Assembly (NCBI GenBank): GCA_964036275.1
Contig: OZ038435.1
Coordinates: 17,478,632 to 17,542,631, forward strand
DNA from: Litoditis marina
Lineage: Eukaryota; Nematoda; Chromadorea; Rhabditida; Rhabditidae
Direction: 5' to 3'
DNA length: 64,000 bases
Shown here one piece after another: positions 32,061-42,870 of the stretch (positions within the stretch are counted from its first letter, which is position 1; each line of letters opens with the position of its first letter). Under the pieces are notes generated by a model that was not told the DNA's origin, ran no database searches, and worked only from the letters and a program-made list of their open reading frames with translations. A program made the position numbers and the translations under genes.

Positions 32061-33401
32061 TCCTGCCCCCAAAACTATATACTTCTTTGTTTGATCGGTT
32101 TGATATCGGAACTAATGTTTTTTTTTCACTCTTATTCTGTTGATGGTTATGAAAAGGAGACCGAAGATGAATGAAAACACTGGAGAAAAAGGATCATCCG
32201 GAAATGTTGCTATATTTTCGAAAGTACGCCTCGCAGCCGCGCCGCGTAAGAAACTGAAAGGAGTTTTATTGAGTATAGGATGTGTTCGGTTTTTGATTTC
32301 CCAGTTTTGGGAAACACATGATTATGTCCGCATGAACTATCTTGTATGATTTTATGTTAGGATTTTTCATTTGAACAAAATACAATTGTGTCACTAGGAC
32401 TTTTGGATGGTGGTATGAGCACATTAACCTAATAAATATATCTTGTATAAGTTCATGTCAGTTTCATGAGTGATAAACTTTTCCAATTCTCGAGATCGTT
32501 GTACTAGTGAATTTAATCACGCAGCGTGGAGTTTCTGTAAATCCTTGTACTCATACTCGTCACTTTATTGCTTAACGAACAACTGGAAAAATTCTGGCGG
32601 ATCCATAATAAGCTTTGCTGGAAGATTGTTGAATTGCACAGCAAGGCGCGAATACTAATCAACTCTTTCTCTAACCGTCTATTTTTCCTGCGGCCCGCAT
32701 GATAAGAGACTTCTAAAGCCACGTTGCCTAACGAATGCGAACAGGAATTGTGAAATAGAGCGACTATTCCAAGAATCTGGGGGTCAACAAAGTAAGAGTA
32801 ACAAATTTCCTTTTTGAATTTCATTAGAGTAACGATGTGAAAGGCGTTCAAGATGCTCAGGATAAACAAACGCTGAAGACAACTTTTCTCTACACGAATT
32901 GAACAAGTTTACTCTCAGTTGAAATAGAAAATTTTAGCACTAAACACATTTCAGCGGTAGTTCACTACAGCAAAAACGAAAGAGTGAAAAAGGGATGAAA
33001 TGAACTCTACCTTTTTTGTTACTTGTACGCGCCAGCTCGAAGTTTTATCCGCAGTAATTTAACCTGAAACAAAATGAAACTACGTTCCGCATCGATTGAC
33101 ACTATTGAAACAGAATAAAGACACCACTTTTCCATAATCTGAATTGCATGAAAAATTTCGAGTCCGAAAAGAAATATAGTATATTTAGCTCCGAATTAGA
33201 CTCGTTACTGTATAAATATTAACTCAGAACAAGCGTCGTTGCAAAACAGTAAATAAGTGTTTATACAGCGTGGCTGTCATCGACATTGATTTTTCCCCTC
33301 GTCGTCTGACGTCTCTTCGGGGCGCAATATATCTCTAGATTTGTTGCAATACAGTTTCGACCAAACGCAAATTTGTAATTAACAGCCTATGGTCTGAGAA
33401 G

Positions 33402-33561
33402 CTCAGAACGATTGGCGCCAATTTTCTTCGATTGGCCAGCTACAGAAGCGAGAGAGTGTGCAGGTCAATGAGGCCGCAGACATCTGGGTCTCTCTGACCT
33501 GCACACTCTCTCGCTCAGCCAATAAAAAAGTGGCTGGCCAATTGGCTGGGAGTTGTCTGAG
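33402..33561. mobile_element. 160-bp MITE, CTCAGA...TCTGAG family, copy A only
   Basis: Copy B reads GGTCTGAGAAGGGGCGGAG with no insertion (58,907-58,925). In A the segment between GAGAAG and GGGCGG begins CTCAGAAC and ends TTGTCTGAG, with the GAGAGAGTGTGCAGGTCA palindrome inside. Family members at 17,352-17,521 and 46,074-46,241. Confidence 0.85.
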
Positions 33562-33626
33562 GGGCGGAGCCATGGGATTTGGCAATGAGCCAATTTCTTT
33601 TCGATGTAAGCATTTTCAAAATTTAT

Positions 33627-34615
33627 GCACTAGCCGGGTATCGAGGGAGATACGCTCTTGGGACGCAATTAGGCTGAGCTCGCAAACGGGAGCGAGACAG
33701 CCACAAAAGTGGGTCAAATATGGGATCGTCCCAGGCGCCGCTCTCGCTCAGCTCGGAATTATGCAGTAATTCGTCCCAGGTGCACATTTCGCTCAGAAAA
33801 CCAAGATGTTTGCACATTTTCTTCCCTAATTAGGAGTGCGAGTGTGTATTCGTTAAGACCTGACACTACATCTACAACACAAACGAACTGGGTTCATCAT
33901 TTCCTTTTTTTCATCAAATGCTTACTTAGTTTAATTATTTAACATGAAAGTTGACTTCACTTCCGATTTAAGGCTTAGGCTTAGGCAAACCACCGTTCCG
34001 AGGGTTTATCCGGCTCTCCGTTTCACACAGACAAATAAAAAAAAGCAGTTTGTGTTGTGGCCGTAAGGCCGTGTTTCGTTAAGAATTTTAGAGGTATTAC
34101 TCTTTCTTAGTGAGGCTACTTTCATTCCGTACATTTCTTAAACGTTAATTCACGTCTACACTTTTACCCTTGCTTTTACTCTCGTTTCTTGGTATACGTG
34201 ACATATATTGTCTCATTCCGTTCAATTTTTGTTAATGACTTTAATGAATAATAATATATATACTCATCTCACTTTCTATAGTTCCAAATTCACAAATTAG
34301 TTAGGACAAGCAATTGCTGCGTGGGCATGCATGAAAATTAGTTTGTTCGGGTACAACCTCTCATGTTGCTATATTGCGGCTGGAACGAATTAAAGTGGGG
34401 GTGCGGCATCTCGCACGCAATTATAAAGAGTGTGCGGCGCCTGGGACAATAAAATATTTTGGCGCGGCTGTTCGGACGCAATTAGTGAGACTGTGCGGCA
34501 TCTCGCACGCAATTAAAAAATACAGAATTCGTCCCACGAGCTGTAGTTCCGGGTATCGAACCCGTGGGAGTCAGAGCGCCAAGCAACAAGCTTACCACTG
34601 AGTCATTGGCGCACG
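33627..34615 (-). pseudogene. tRNA-like sequence split by an insertion, copy A
   Basis: The intact form is at 58,981-59,055. Here it is broken inside the B box: the 3' part lies at about 33,627-33,644 and the 5' part at 34,549-34,615. Confidence 0.6.
33645..34559. mobile_element. 915-bp insertion with 11-bp target duplication in a tRNA-like B box
   Basis: CCGGGTATCGA is present once in copy B (58,989-58,999) and twice in A (33,634-33,644 and 34,549-34,559), flanking the extra segment. The motif ACGCAATTA occurs four times inside (near 33,664, 34,415, 34,477, 34,509) and ATTCGTCCCA twice. The ends share an imperfect inverted GCTCKTGGGACG..AATT. No ORF of note. Element class unknown. Confidence 0.75.
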
Positions 34616-35409
34616 AATCTGAACTATGTTTGCAGAGGCCGTGAACCCGCAACTATGCTACATCAATCGTAGCTCCGTTTGTAGCAATTCAACGCAAAAT
34701 ATAACCTGAAAGTCACAACAAACGCAAGGTGCACTTGAAATTATAAATAAATCAGCAATAATAGTGAGAAAAACAGCAAAACTACGAACTTTATCATATT
34801 ATATCAAAAATCGAAAAAGTTTCGTCAACACAATACGAAATCCTTCAATGCACTTCTTTCAGACACGTCTTAGAGAGCGAAGTTCTCACATTATCCTTCA
34901 CTTGTTTGACAGTAAAATCACCGAACCAGAAGTATAACTTACCTGAGATTGAACCATGTAAACGTATTTTATGATTGGAGCACTTAACATTATCATTCAA
35001 GGGTACGAAACATGCTTTATTCCACTAATAACAAAAAGACACAATTACTGCAACGTTTTGCAAATAAGAGAATAATAAAAATATATTTTTTTCGAAAAAA
35101 TTCAACGACAAAACAGTACCAGGTGCGGAAAGCCTGGCAAAGTTCCAAAAGTGCGCGACGCGAGCCGCGACGCGCGCCATTCGTCGGGTGCGCCCTTTTG
35201 GCTAGTAACGAGTCCAGTTCGGAACTAAATAGACTATATCTCGTCGTATTCCAATCATTAATCAAACGCGAAAGTGAAACCTGACCAAAATTCAGAGTTA
35301 GGACGCGCACCTAGATTGTTTCACTGTGACGGTGGCAGACGTGGGTATTTTGGTTGATAGATTAATCAATTGCTTGATTTACATGTAGGCATGTGATAGA
35401 CAAGAACAA

Positions 35410-35648
35410 TGGCCGTACTTTGTAAGCGAAAGTTGCCATGTAAGTTACATGAGCAATTTTTCAATAGGTAATATCTGTCTCAGTTTTAAATAGTCCTTCT
35501 GTATTTCGTTTGTCCTCAATAATACCATTCAGTTTTTCAAAAATGGGCAAAGAAACTGTCAAATCAAGAGTAGCAGAAGTGATTAATTTTCCATTCAAAG
35601 TTTGTCCATGTAACTTACATGGCTACTTGAGCTTACAAAATATGGCCA
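35410..35648. mobile_element. ~239-bp MITE with ~40-bp inverted ends
   Basis: TGGCCGTACTTTGTAAGC...CCATGTAAGTTACATG at the left is mirrored by CATGTAACTTACATGG...GCTTACAAAATATGGCCA at the right. No ORF; target duplication not clear. Confidence 0.65.
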
Positions 35649-36167
35649 CAGAAGCTAAAACAGTATGATACGAAACATGTTTTTTGTTCTCTATTTTCTA
35701 TTAAACCTAGTTTTTCAGTTATAATGTGTATATCAGGTATTGAGTGTGTTCAAAATGTTACAAAAAGTTTATAATTTGTTTGTTTCCTTTGTTTCACTCG
35801 CTCGCAGTTACGTACTGAGCACGATAAATGTACGACAAAAACAGAGCACGATGATATTAGAAATTTATGTTTCTATTTTTAATCTCTATCCTATCGAACA
35901 CCTAACTCCAAAGTCAAAATCTGACAGGAATAGTCTTTTTAGTTTCATTCTGCGGGTTCGACTTGTGCGTGAACTTTTTCTAAGTATCTGAATTAGTAAC
36001 GGTTTTGATCAGTCTCAAAGGTGAACATCCTAAAATAATCCGCGCGGTATCTTCATGGCGGTTTCAGTTACCATCAGTTGTTCTTAAAGTGAATTTTTCA
36101 TGGGTTTCAGTTTAACTATATGTTTGAACACCACATTGTTCCGAGGCTGCAAAACTTGCCGAGTTAC

Positions 36168-36217
36168 CTTGTTACAAGCGTCTTCGAGTTTTCCGTAGCC
36201 TTCTGGGCACACAACAA
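36168..36217 (-). pseudogene. Relict C-type lectin exon
   Basis: A 50-nt exon with AG acceptor and GTAACT donor, exactly the length and phase of exon 2 of the two clec genes. It encodes VVCPEGYGKLEDACNK, against VVCPDGYDRYVDGACYK there. No neighbouring lectin exons found, so this is the remnant of a third paralogue. Confidence 0.6.
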
Positions 36218-36281
36218 CTGGTGTTTGGGCTACTAGAGCACATGAAAGGCAAGCCTTGAATGGAAGGCATGTCTACGTACA

Positions 36282-36333
36282 CAGCGAAAATGATATATAC
36301 AGTAACTCCAGCCTTTCCGTTGGCGACGACTAT
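36282..36333 (-). repeat. SINE head fragment, inverted
   Basis: CCGTTGGCGACGACTATAG is the reverse complement of the SINE head at 18,051; no tRNA-like part follows. Confidence 0.5.
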
Positions 36334-36369
36334 AGCTTACTCGGCGATTTGATCACACAATACGACTTG

Positions 36370-36533
36370 AGTACGTATGCTGGAACATCCCGGCACTTTC
36401 ATCCCATTCTGCGTCTCCTAAAACATACGCTATTTCTCTGCTCTTACATCCCGCCGGGATGTAAGAGACGATAAACCGTGAGGCAGAGCCGCAGGATGGG
36501 ATGAAGGTGCCGGGATCTTCTTGTATACGTACT
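36370..36533. mobile_element. 164-bp Harbinger-related MITE
   Basis: Ends AGTACGTATGC and GTATACGTACT are flanked by TTG on both sides (36,367-36,369 and 36,534-36,536), a 3-bp duplication as made by PIF/Harbinger transposases. The left terminal CGTATGCTGGAACATCCC matches the left end of the Harbinger at 39,542 (CGTATGCTAGAACATCCC). The interior is palindromic (CATCCCGCCGGGATG). Confidence 0.75.
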
Positions 36534-36733
36534 TTGGCAAAATACTGATCGGACAAAATTTCGAACCGGCGTCCTATACTCCCGATGCGAAATTTTGTAA
36601 AAACAGAAAGTTCCATTCAAAAACTGCTTCCAAGATTTGAAATTCAATTCAGCTAAGTCCAGGTAGGTTTAAGTTGTGAAAAAGTTCTCTCAAAACTCAT
36701 CCCTCAAAAACGTCTCGATTTCCACATTTCCAG

Positions 36734-36840
36734 TCTTCATACGCGGATATTTCGAACCCTTTCTACCACCATCCTTGGAGAATTGACTCTGCGACTTTCA
36801 CAATGACAAATCCGCACACCAACAAGGAAATCATCAAATT
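36734..36840 (+). pseudogene. Isolated 107-nt exon of the plus-strand gene family
   Basis: TTCCAG acceptor and GTTAG donor with the same length and frame as 3,712-3,818. Peptide includes NPFYHHPWRIDSATFTMTNP. Differences from the other copy fall often at third positions, so it was coding until recently or still is; partner exon 37,456-37,525 lies downstream. Confidence 0.45.
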
Positions 36841-37455
36841 GTTAGTTTTGACGCCGAATTTATCGCTCAAGTATTGCACCAATGTGCATTTTCAGCACTG
36901 TCAATATCAGCCTCTTTCCATCAATGATTGGACCATTTTATAATTGTGACTGAGTGAGATCGAGTTAGATCTTTCTGAGTTTCGAGTTTCTTGCGTTTTC
37001 GATTTTCGAGTTGAACTCGAAAACCTACGACTAAAACTAAAACTAAATTAAAACTAAGTTTCGAGTTTCGAATTTTTATCTAGACAAGAATTTATTTTCG
37101 AAATTCTGATTTTTCTTTAATTTAATATTAATATCAATTACCATAGAAAAATCATCATTCGATACCAACATTTTCAAACATTCCCATAACAAACGTGAAA
37201 GTGAACTGAAAGTAGCTAGTAACCATACTGTAGGAGTCTTGGTGAGAATGAATACAACTATAGCGAGAGAGAATGCAGGTCAATGAGACGGCAGACATCT
37301 GCGTCGTTCGACTTGCACAGTCTCTCGTCGAGGCAGCTACAGTGTAGATCAATGATACGCAGACGATCTGGCTGCTCGCCAAACCCGCCCCATGCCAAGT
37401 TGAACGTACACTCTCCACAACGGTTCGGCAAAACTTATATGTTTTTTTTTTTCAG

Positions 37456-37525
37456 CGAATACGTAGCCGATAGTAAATGTGACAACCCTGGAACTTGGGT
37501 CGGAAATCATGGAACGTATAGGCGA
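37456..37525 (+). pseudogene. Exon of the plus-strand gene family, copy B
   Basis: 70 nt after TTTTCAG, encoding ADSKCDNPGTWVGNHGTYRR. The exon is open and keeps the Cys lost in copy A. With 36,734-36,840 upstream it could form part of a gene, but the terminal exon at 38,085 is truncated. Confidence 0.45.
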
Positions 37526-38084
37526 GTTTTATAACCTGGCGGCGTGGCAATCCTACCGACCTCATGAGTTTCTCATTAGTTTCTCATGAGAATATCAAGA
37601 AGACTTCATGAGATACTTGTGAACAATCAATGTGGTAGCATATCAATCACTAGAATCTCATGAGAAGTTATTGAGATATTACTCACGAGGTATGTCATTT
37701 TTGAGGTTTGTGAGAAATTGCCACAGCGCCTGGTGTTCGCTATCTGAAACGGACCAATTTCCAAACACGCGGTTGGAGTTTGCTCCCCCCCCCCCCCTTC
37801 CGTTTCCACCTCAATAGTCATTCTTCTCCATTCATATAATTTCCGAACATACGTTATTTTCTTTCACATGCATTGGAAATATATAAGCTTTTGTGTTTTG
37901 TTCAGACTAGAGAGTTGTGTTTGTGTATCAATGTATTATCTAATGTTGGAAATGAATGGCCACGTAAATTTAGCATTCTAATAAGGAATTGTGCACTTTG
38001 TCATGGCACATGTATGAGTTCTGCTGTGTCCAACGTGTTTCACGTGACTGCAATATATACTAACAGTATGTAGTCATTTCAGTC

Positions 38085-38157
38085 TTCCAACGTTCCGAAC
38101 AAGGGAGAAATTTCCAATCTGTATTACGCTCCTCGTGTCCGAATGGTTTTGACATAA
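38085..38157 (+). pseudogene. Truncated terminal exon of the plus-strand gene family, copy B
   Basis: ATTTCAG then SSNVPNKGEISNLYYAPR and a short tail to TAA. Compared with 15,234-15,321 the stretch around the acceptor is missing. Confidence 0.4.
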
Positions 38158-38521
38158 TTCGCTGAAAATGAATAGTTCATATTGAATTTAAATGTATCTT
38201 ATTTTGCTTGTATTGATTATGATACAATCCCTAGATTGTGTTTTTAAGAATACTGAAAGTTGACTGGGACAGTTTTTTTTTCGTGACAGATCTGAATCTG
38301 AGAGAAAATTTCCGAGCAGAAAAAACTGGAATGTTCATGAAATGAAACAAGTCGAATTACATTCACAGAACGCAGATACAAATTTGAGACATGGACACGA
38401 GAACTCTCGTGGCTCGAATTCTAGACAATTTTCTCATCCAGAAAATGAGACAAACTAATTCTGACCTAAACAATTCGGTTCAGCCAATCAAAAGACCGGA
38501 AACGCAAAACTAGTTTCCAAA

Positions 38522-38687
38522 GCAAAAGCGGGAGGGTACTGTATATCTCACTCTCGGCAGTGTACGCACACATGTCTTCGATGCCAACGCTTACTGACTG
38601 TGTACGCGGAGGTTAGCGCCCTTCTACGAACGTTTTGCTTGGAGGTTCGATTCCGCCGAGGGACAGAAATTCAATAAAATTGGCACC
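38522..38687 (+). repeat. SINE-like repeat, copy 2 in duplicate B
   Basis: Same parts as 15,688-15,853, with a better B box (GGTTCGATTCC). Confidence 0.55.
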
Positions 38688-38851
38688 CACTATAAAACAT
38701 CCATACTTCAAATAAGGAAAATCGGTGATGGGGACTGATTACTAGAAGGGTCATAAAGAGATAATTCAATTTCGTTTTGTAAAGGGTTTTATTTTAGATG
38801 ATTAAAAATAATTCTACTGCTGTTTTACTGCAGTGGAACTACAACGTTATT

Positions 38852-38968
38852 GGCGTTTTACTGCAGTAGCGACACCGTACTACTACCGTTCTACGGCTAG
38901 CGATACTGCACTGACACTACCAGTAATAGAACGGTCGTAGTACGGTGTCGCTACTGTCGTAGAACGCC
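38852..38968. repeat. Palindromic repeat, CTGCAGTAGCGACACCG family, copy B
   Basis: Counterpart of 16,018-16,135; both arms intact. Confidence 0.7.
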
Positions 38969-39002
38969 GGTTTCATCTTCACAGTGATGTAACATTTTTT
39001 AG

Positions 39003-39072
39003 CAACTACGTTGTCGATGGAAAGTGTGAAAACCCGGAAACCTGAATAGGAAATCATGGAATTTATCACCTG
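39003..39072 (+). pseudogene. Nonsense-bearing exon of the plus-strand gene family, copy B
   Basis: Same TGA in place of Trp as at 16,169-16,238. Confidence 0.55.
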
Positions 39073-39452
39073 GGTAGGCGGTCGTTTTTCTGTTTCTGAA
39101 AGGAACGACTAGCAAAGTGTTGTCTGGTTTCATGCAAGAACGACCCTTGAAGTCATGTCGAAGTTGATATCTGACCGCCACCTCTCTCTTCTCTTTTAGT
39201 TTGTCTGGACAGTGGATCAGTGGATCAGTGCAGTGGGGGAGGGAGATCGAACTACAGTTTTCCCCACAAATATTAAACAGAACCTAGTCGTGCTCATTTG
39301 GACATAAACCACAATACATTCAATAGTACTCTCAATGTTGATTCATAAAATTAGGCCAATTGCATATGCAACCGGGTTGCATGTTACCTAAACATAGGAT
39401 TTAAAATTTTTCGGCCATTCTGAGCGAACCGTCACGATTATTACTATTGCAG

Positions 39453-39536
39453 CTGCGCAACATCATCATCAAACGATCGAACTCGAAGTATCTCGTTGAG
39501 CCAGCGAAGGATTTCGACACATTGAAAGAACTTCTG
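39453..39536 (+). pseudogene. Possible exon cut by the Harbinger end
   Basis: ATTGCAG acceptor followed by an open stretch (LRNIIIKRSNSKYLVEP, KDFDTLKELL) that runs into the transposon terminus. The family is not recognised; it may be chance. Confidence 0.2.
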
Positions 39537-39554
39537 AGGCCGTATGCTAGAACA

Positions 39555-39680
39555 TCCCTAGCCGGGATGTGATCCCGTCGGGATGTAACCCGGGCCCAAC
39601 CCATCCCGACTCGGGTTGGGTTAATCGGTATGCACAGTGATCCCGGCCGGGTTGGGTTAGATCCCGCGCGGGATGGCAGT
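39555..39680. repeat. Left subterminal CCGGGATG/GGGTTGGG array
   Basis: At least five copies of CGGGATG or its complement plus GGGTTGGGTTA repeats in about 125 bp, far more GC-rich than the surroundings. Mirrors 44,775-44,915. Candidate binding sites for the element's own proteins. Confidence 0.7.
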
Positions 39681-40043
39681 TGGCGCATAGCCAAGCATGA
39701 TGCAATCAATCAATACTCCCGACAGGCGCCGTATTTGTGCAAAACTAAATTTGAATTTGCTTGTTTTACCTCGTTTTTCAAGTTCTAAACTAATTATTTA
39801 TTATGTTTTATTGGATCTACTATAGAAGTTTGTTAATTATAGTCGAGTACGTTAGTTAATAGCATCAATTTGACCAGAACATTCATTTTTTTACCTGGTT
39901 TTGAACATATAATTTTGCTAGCTCCAAAAACCAGAAGTTTTCGCCCTTCATTTTATCATAGTTATAGATAATCTGTGTTGTACATTTCTTTGAACCAAAT
40001 AGAGGAAATTTCAGAGCCGTTTGGTCGACCTCTGTTCGGCCAA

Positions 40044-42781
40044 ATGGCGTTGAACCTTGGAGATGAGAATCTTGATCAGACTCGAAAAGACGACAGCTTG
40101 AACGAGTCTTTCAGTAATAAGAAGGTTGGTGATTGCATTAGTGGAGTTGATGTGAAATTTTATCTCAAGTAAATGGAGTTAAGTTTGGAATTCTATAATT
40201 CATGGGTGTAGTTGAATTATGTTCCCAACGTCATTTTTGTCTCAATATACCAAAACGCATGCATGTTCTTTGATTCCTGAACGATTCAACATTCTTTGGT
40301 TCAATTTGTGCTGTTTTCAGTTCTATGCATTTGCCACAGTTTTATAATTCAGAGTCGCCGCTCTGGACTATCTAGTGAAGAACTCTGTCTGATTTCATCC
40401 TGGTATGTGGAACATTATGACGTTTACCACAATTGCCTGAGTGGAGCATCGAAACAGGATGCGGTCACGGTATGTTTTCTATTCAATCTGGACAAGGTTT
40501 ACTGAATTAGTTTTTTTTTCCTCAACTTCGCCACAGTTAACTCTTCAAAATACCAAAATGTCAATCCAGCAAAGCACTTTCATTTACTAATCATATACTA
40601 CGTTTTGCAACTCGAACAGGTGTGGTTCAAATGAAATATCCTCTTTCAATGGTTAATCTAAGTCAAACACGACCCAACATGTTCGACTCTGTTTAAATCG
40701 GATAGGAACTCTGTGTTAACCGGTTTTTGTTTGATAAACTAAACGGGTTTCAGAGTTTAGGGGTGACTTTTTTTAAATCTCAGCTTACATACCAATTGGT
40801 TACCATACCCGTTTATACATGAACTGTTAATAACTTGTAATATATAAATTACATTTAATGTGTTTTATTGATGAATTCACATTTCAGGCTAAAAAGAAAC
40901 TTTTGGAACGGATCTCAGAGGATTTGGTTATGCACAAGTTCTCTAAGCGAACTCCGGAGCAGATCGATCAACGAATCAGAGACACTATCAAGAAAGCTAA
41001 AGAGAAACTGAACGAGTTGGTGAGTGTTTTTTATATCTATTTCGATACTTTCGCTACTATATATTGTTTTTCGAAATCTTCAACTCCTCAGAGACATTCA
41101 CTAGCTTGGCCTAGTTTTGACGGAGGGGTTGCGGGTAATATTTCAAACATAGATAGGTCCCGGTGCATTCTCAATACGAAAATACCCAACTTATTGTTGA
41201 AATTAGTCGGAATACTTATATTTCGGGTAGGAAAAGGGGGTCGCGGCTCACATTTTTTTGTGGGTACCGGCGACAAAAGTCTCAATCCAGCGTCTTGTGA
41301 GTGTATGCTCAGAAACATCATAATATTCTCAGAGCAACCGTGCATATATATATTCGAAACTGCTTAACAACCGGTGTTTTCTCATCTTTCAGAAGAAAGA
41401 ACGCTCCAAAACTGGAGGGGGTATGGCGTCCGCAGTGGAAGTTCCCGCTTTTGTTCAAATTGTGTTGGACAAGTCTGACAATAAGCCGCGGCTTGTCGGG
41501 ATCAAGGGAGGTTTTGAGGTCGGAGGTGTGGCACAGCAACAAGAGGTTAGTCAATGATTCACAACTTCAAGCGCACCAAGCGTTTGGTCGGAATGAAAAC
41601 ATGCGTGAACACATATTTCACATTTGTGGAGGATTCTTCACTCTCCCCTACCCCCCCCCCCCCTCATCTAAATTTTTGTTTTGTTTCTGTCATCTACTAA
41701 AGTAGTGAAAGTGTCATGACTGCAATGAATCACAATTTCATCTATAGCACACTTGGTTTTATTTACTGAATTTTCCACACATTAAACGCGTTCGATACGA
41801 TTTATCGAAAATTATACCATTTTACAGGTTCAATCCGATCTTTCTATGGGACCCGAACTTGAAGTGGATGATGTTCCGAAGTACCGCACTTCCGTGAAAA
41901 CTGAGCCGAGACTGGATCTTTCTTATTTCTCGGTAAGAAACGTTTTCAACTATGTTTTATTTGATAAGCACGAGGTGTTTGATCCAAGCCACTATTTCCG
42001 AGTGCAGTGCATTATGTTTTCATGTTCAGCAGCTATCGTATACCACGTATTTCGGTAGTACTGTATTATTGCAACGATGATCGTACGGAGTTGGTAAAAC
42101 AATATTATGTTTTTGGAGATATCATTCAGATTAGCATGGTACACGATAAAGTGACTTTCTAATTTTCCGCAGATGAATCCTCTACAAGATGTTTCACAAG
42201 ACGCTGCATTCAACTCTTCTTTTCTCGAGAGAATGCCGCCTCCCACCAAGAATTCGACTCCCGTTAAAGGATTTACTTCTCGTACTGCCATTAAGCGCCC
42301 GTTAGTTTACATCTACCTTTACTGTTTCTTTTTTCTGCTTCAATTCTCATATTCGGTTACTAATCTCTCAGTAGATAACTAGCAGTTTTCATCACGTGGA
42401 AGGAAAACGTAGTACGGCAAAGAAAATATGGATTTGTGATCAAATATTTCGAATATTATTGGACTTCAATCTGTTTATCATGTTTATATAACCGAACAAT
42501 CAGTGAACTTGAAACGTATCTAACCTATAGCAGATTGAGAATCGGAAAATTACGTGATATAGAAAGTTCAATCTTGTTTCAGGCTATCAACTGACAAGGA
42601 CACAAACACAACACATGAGAAAGTTAAACTTCTCAAATTGGAACAAGAACGAATCAGCGGACAGATTAGCAAGGATCGGAAAGAACACGAATTGGTAGAA
42701 TTAAAGATAGAGAACGAGAAACAAATGGCTCTTCTGCTACAAATGAAGTGTGAGTATTACGCCAAGAAGTTGGAAGGTTGA
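40044..42781 (+). CDS. Harbinger accessory Myb/SANT-like DNA-binding protein, 304 aa
   Basis: Seven exons with standard borders and matching phases: 40,044-40,124, 40,353-40,469, 40,888-41,019, 41,393-41,545, 41,828-41,932, 42,173-42,300, 42,583-42,781 (TGA). Residues about 30-120 look like a Myb/SANT-like (trihelix-type) domain: SSEELCLISSWYVEHYDVYH, then FSKRTPEQIDQRIRDTIKKA, then KKERSKTGGG, a sequence often found just after this fold. Residues about 240-304 are a charged coiled coil (VKLLKLEQERISG and following). In PIF/Harbinger elements the Myb-like partner binds subterminal DNA and brings the transposase to it (established for the superfamily). It converges on the transposase gene, 89 bp apart. 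A TTTCAG upstream of the ATG (40,007-40,013) may be a splice or trans-splice acceptor. Confidence 0.85.
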
Positions 42782-42870
42782 GAGTAGGTATTATTTTTGT
42801 TCACATACTATTTTGACGTTTTCGTTATTGTTGTATCTACTTATTATATTAGTACATGAATGAAGAATGC

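Larger units (their letters stand above)
13901..35038. repeat. Segmental duplication, copy A
   Basis: Directly repeated as 37,000-59,478. 13,901-16,319 matches 37,000-39,153, and about 16,705-35,038 matches about 45,424-59,478. The order is unchanged apart from insertions. Both ends are sharp: similarity starts at CGATTTTCGAG and stops after ACAAAAAG, where copy B enters the satellite. Copy A alone has extra segments at 14,544-14,775, 27,301-27,885, 28,573-31,194, 33,402-33,561 and 33,645-34,559. Similarity is very high by eye; I have not computed it. Confidence 0.93.
35039..36999. other. Spacer between the two duplicate copies
   Basis: About 2 kb not shared between copies. It holds a MITE (35,410), a relict lectin exon (36,168), an inverted SINE head (36,282), a Harbinger-related MITE (36,370) and one exon of the plus-strand gene family (36,734). 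Between them I see nothing coding. Confidence 0.7.

Noticed and set aside
32513..32869. Minus-strand 118-codon frame, also at 58,028-58,384
   Set aside because: Another minus frame there gives RLAVQFNNLPAKLI, which vaguely recalls an RT tail, but the signal is too weak to call.
33968..33986. Interstitial telomere repeat (TTAGGC)n
   Set aside because: Only two perfect units and one near unit; likely chance within the 915-bp insertion.
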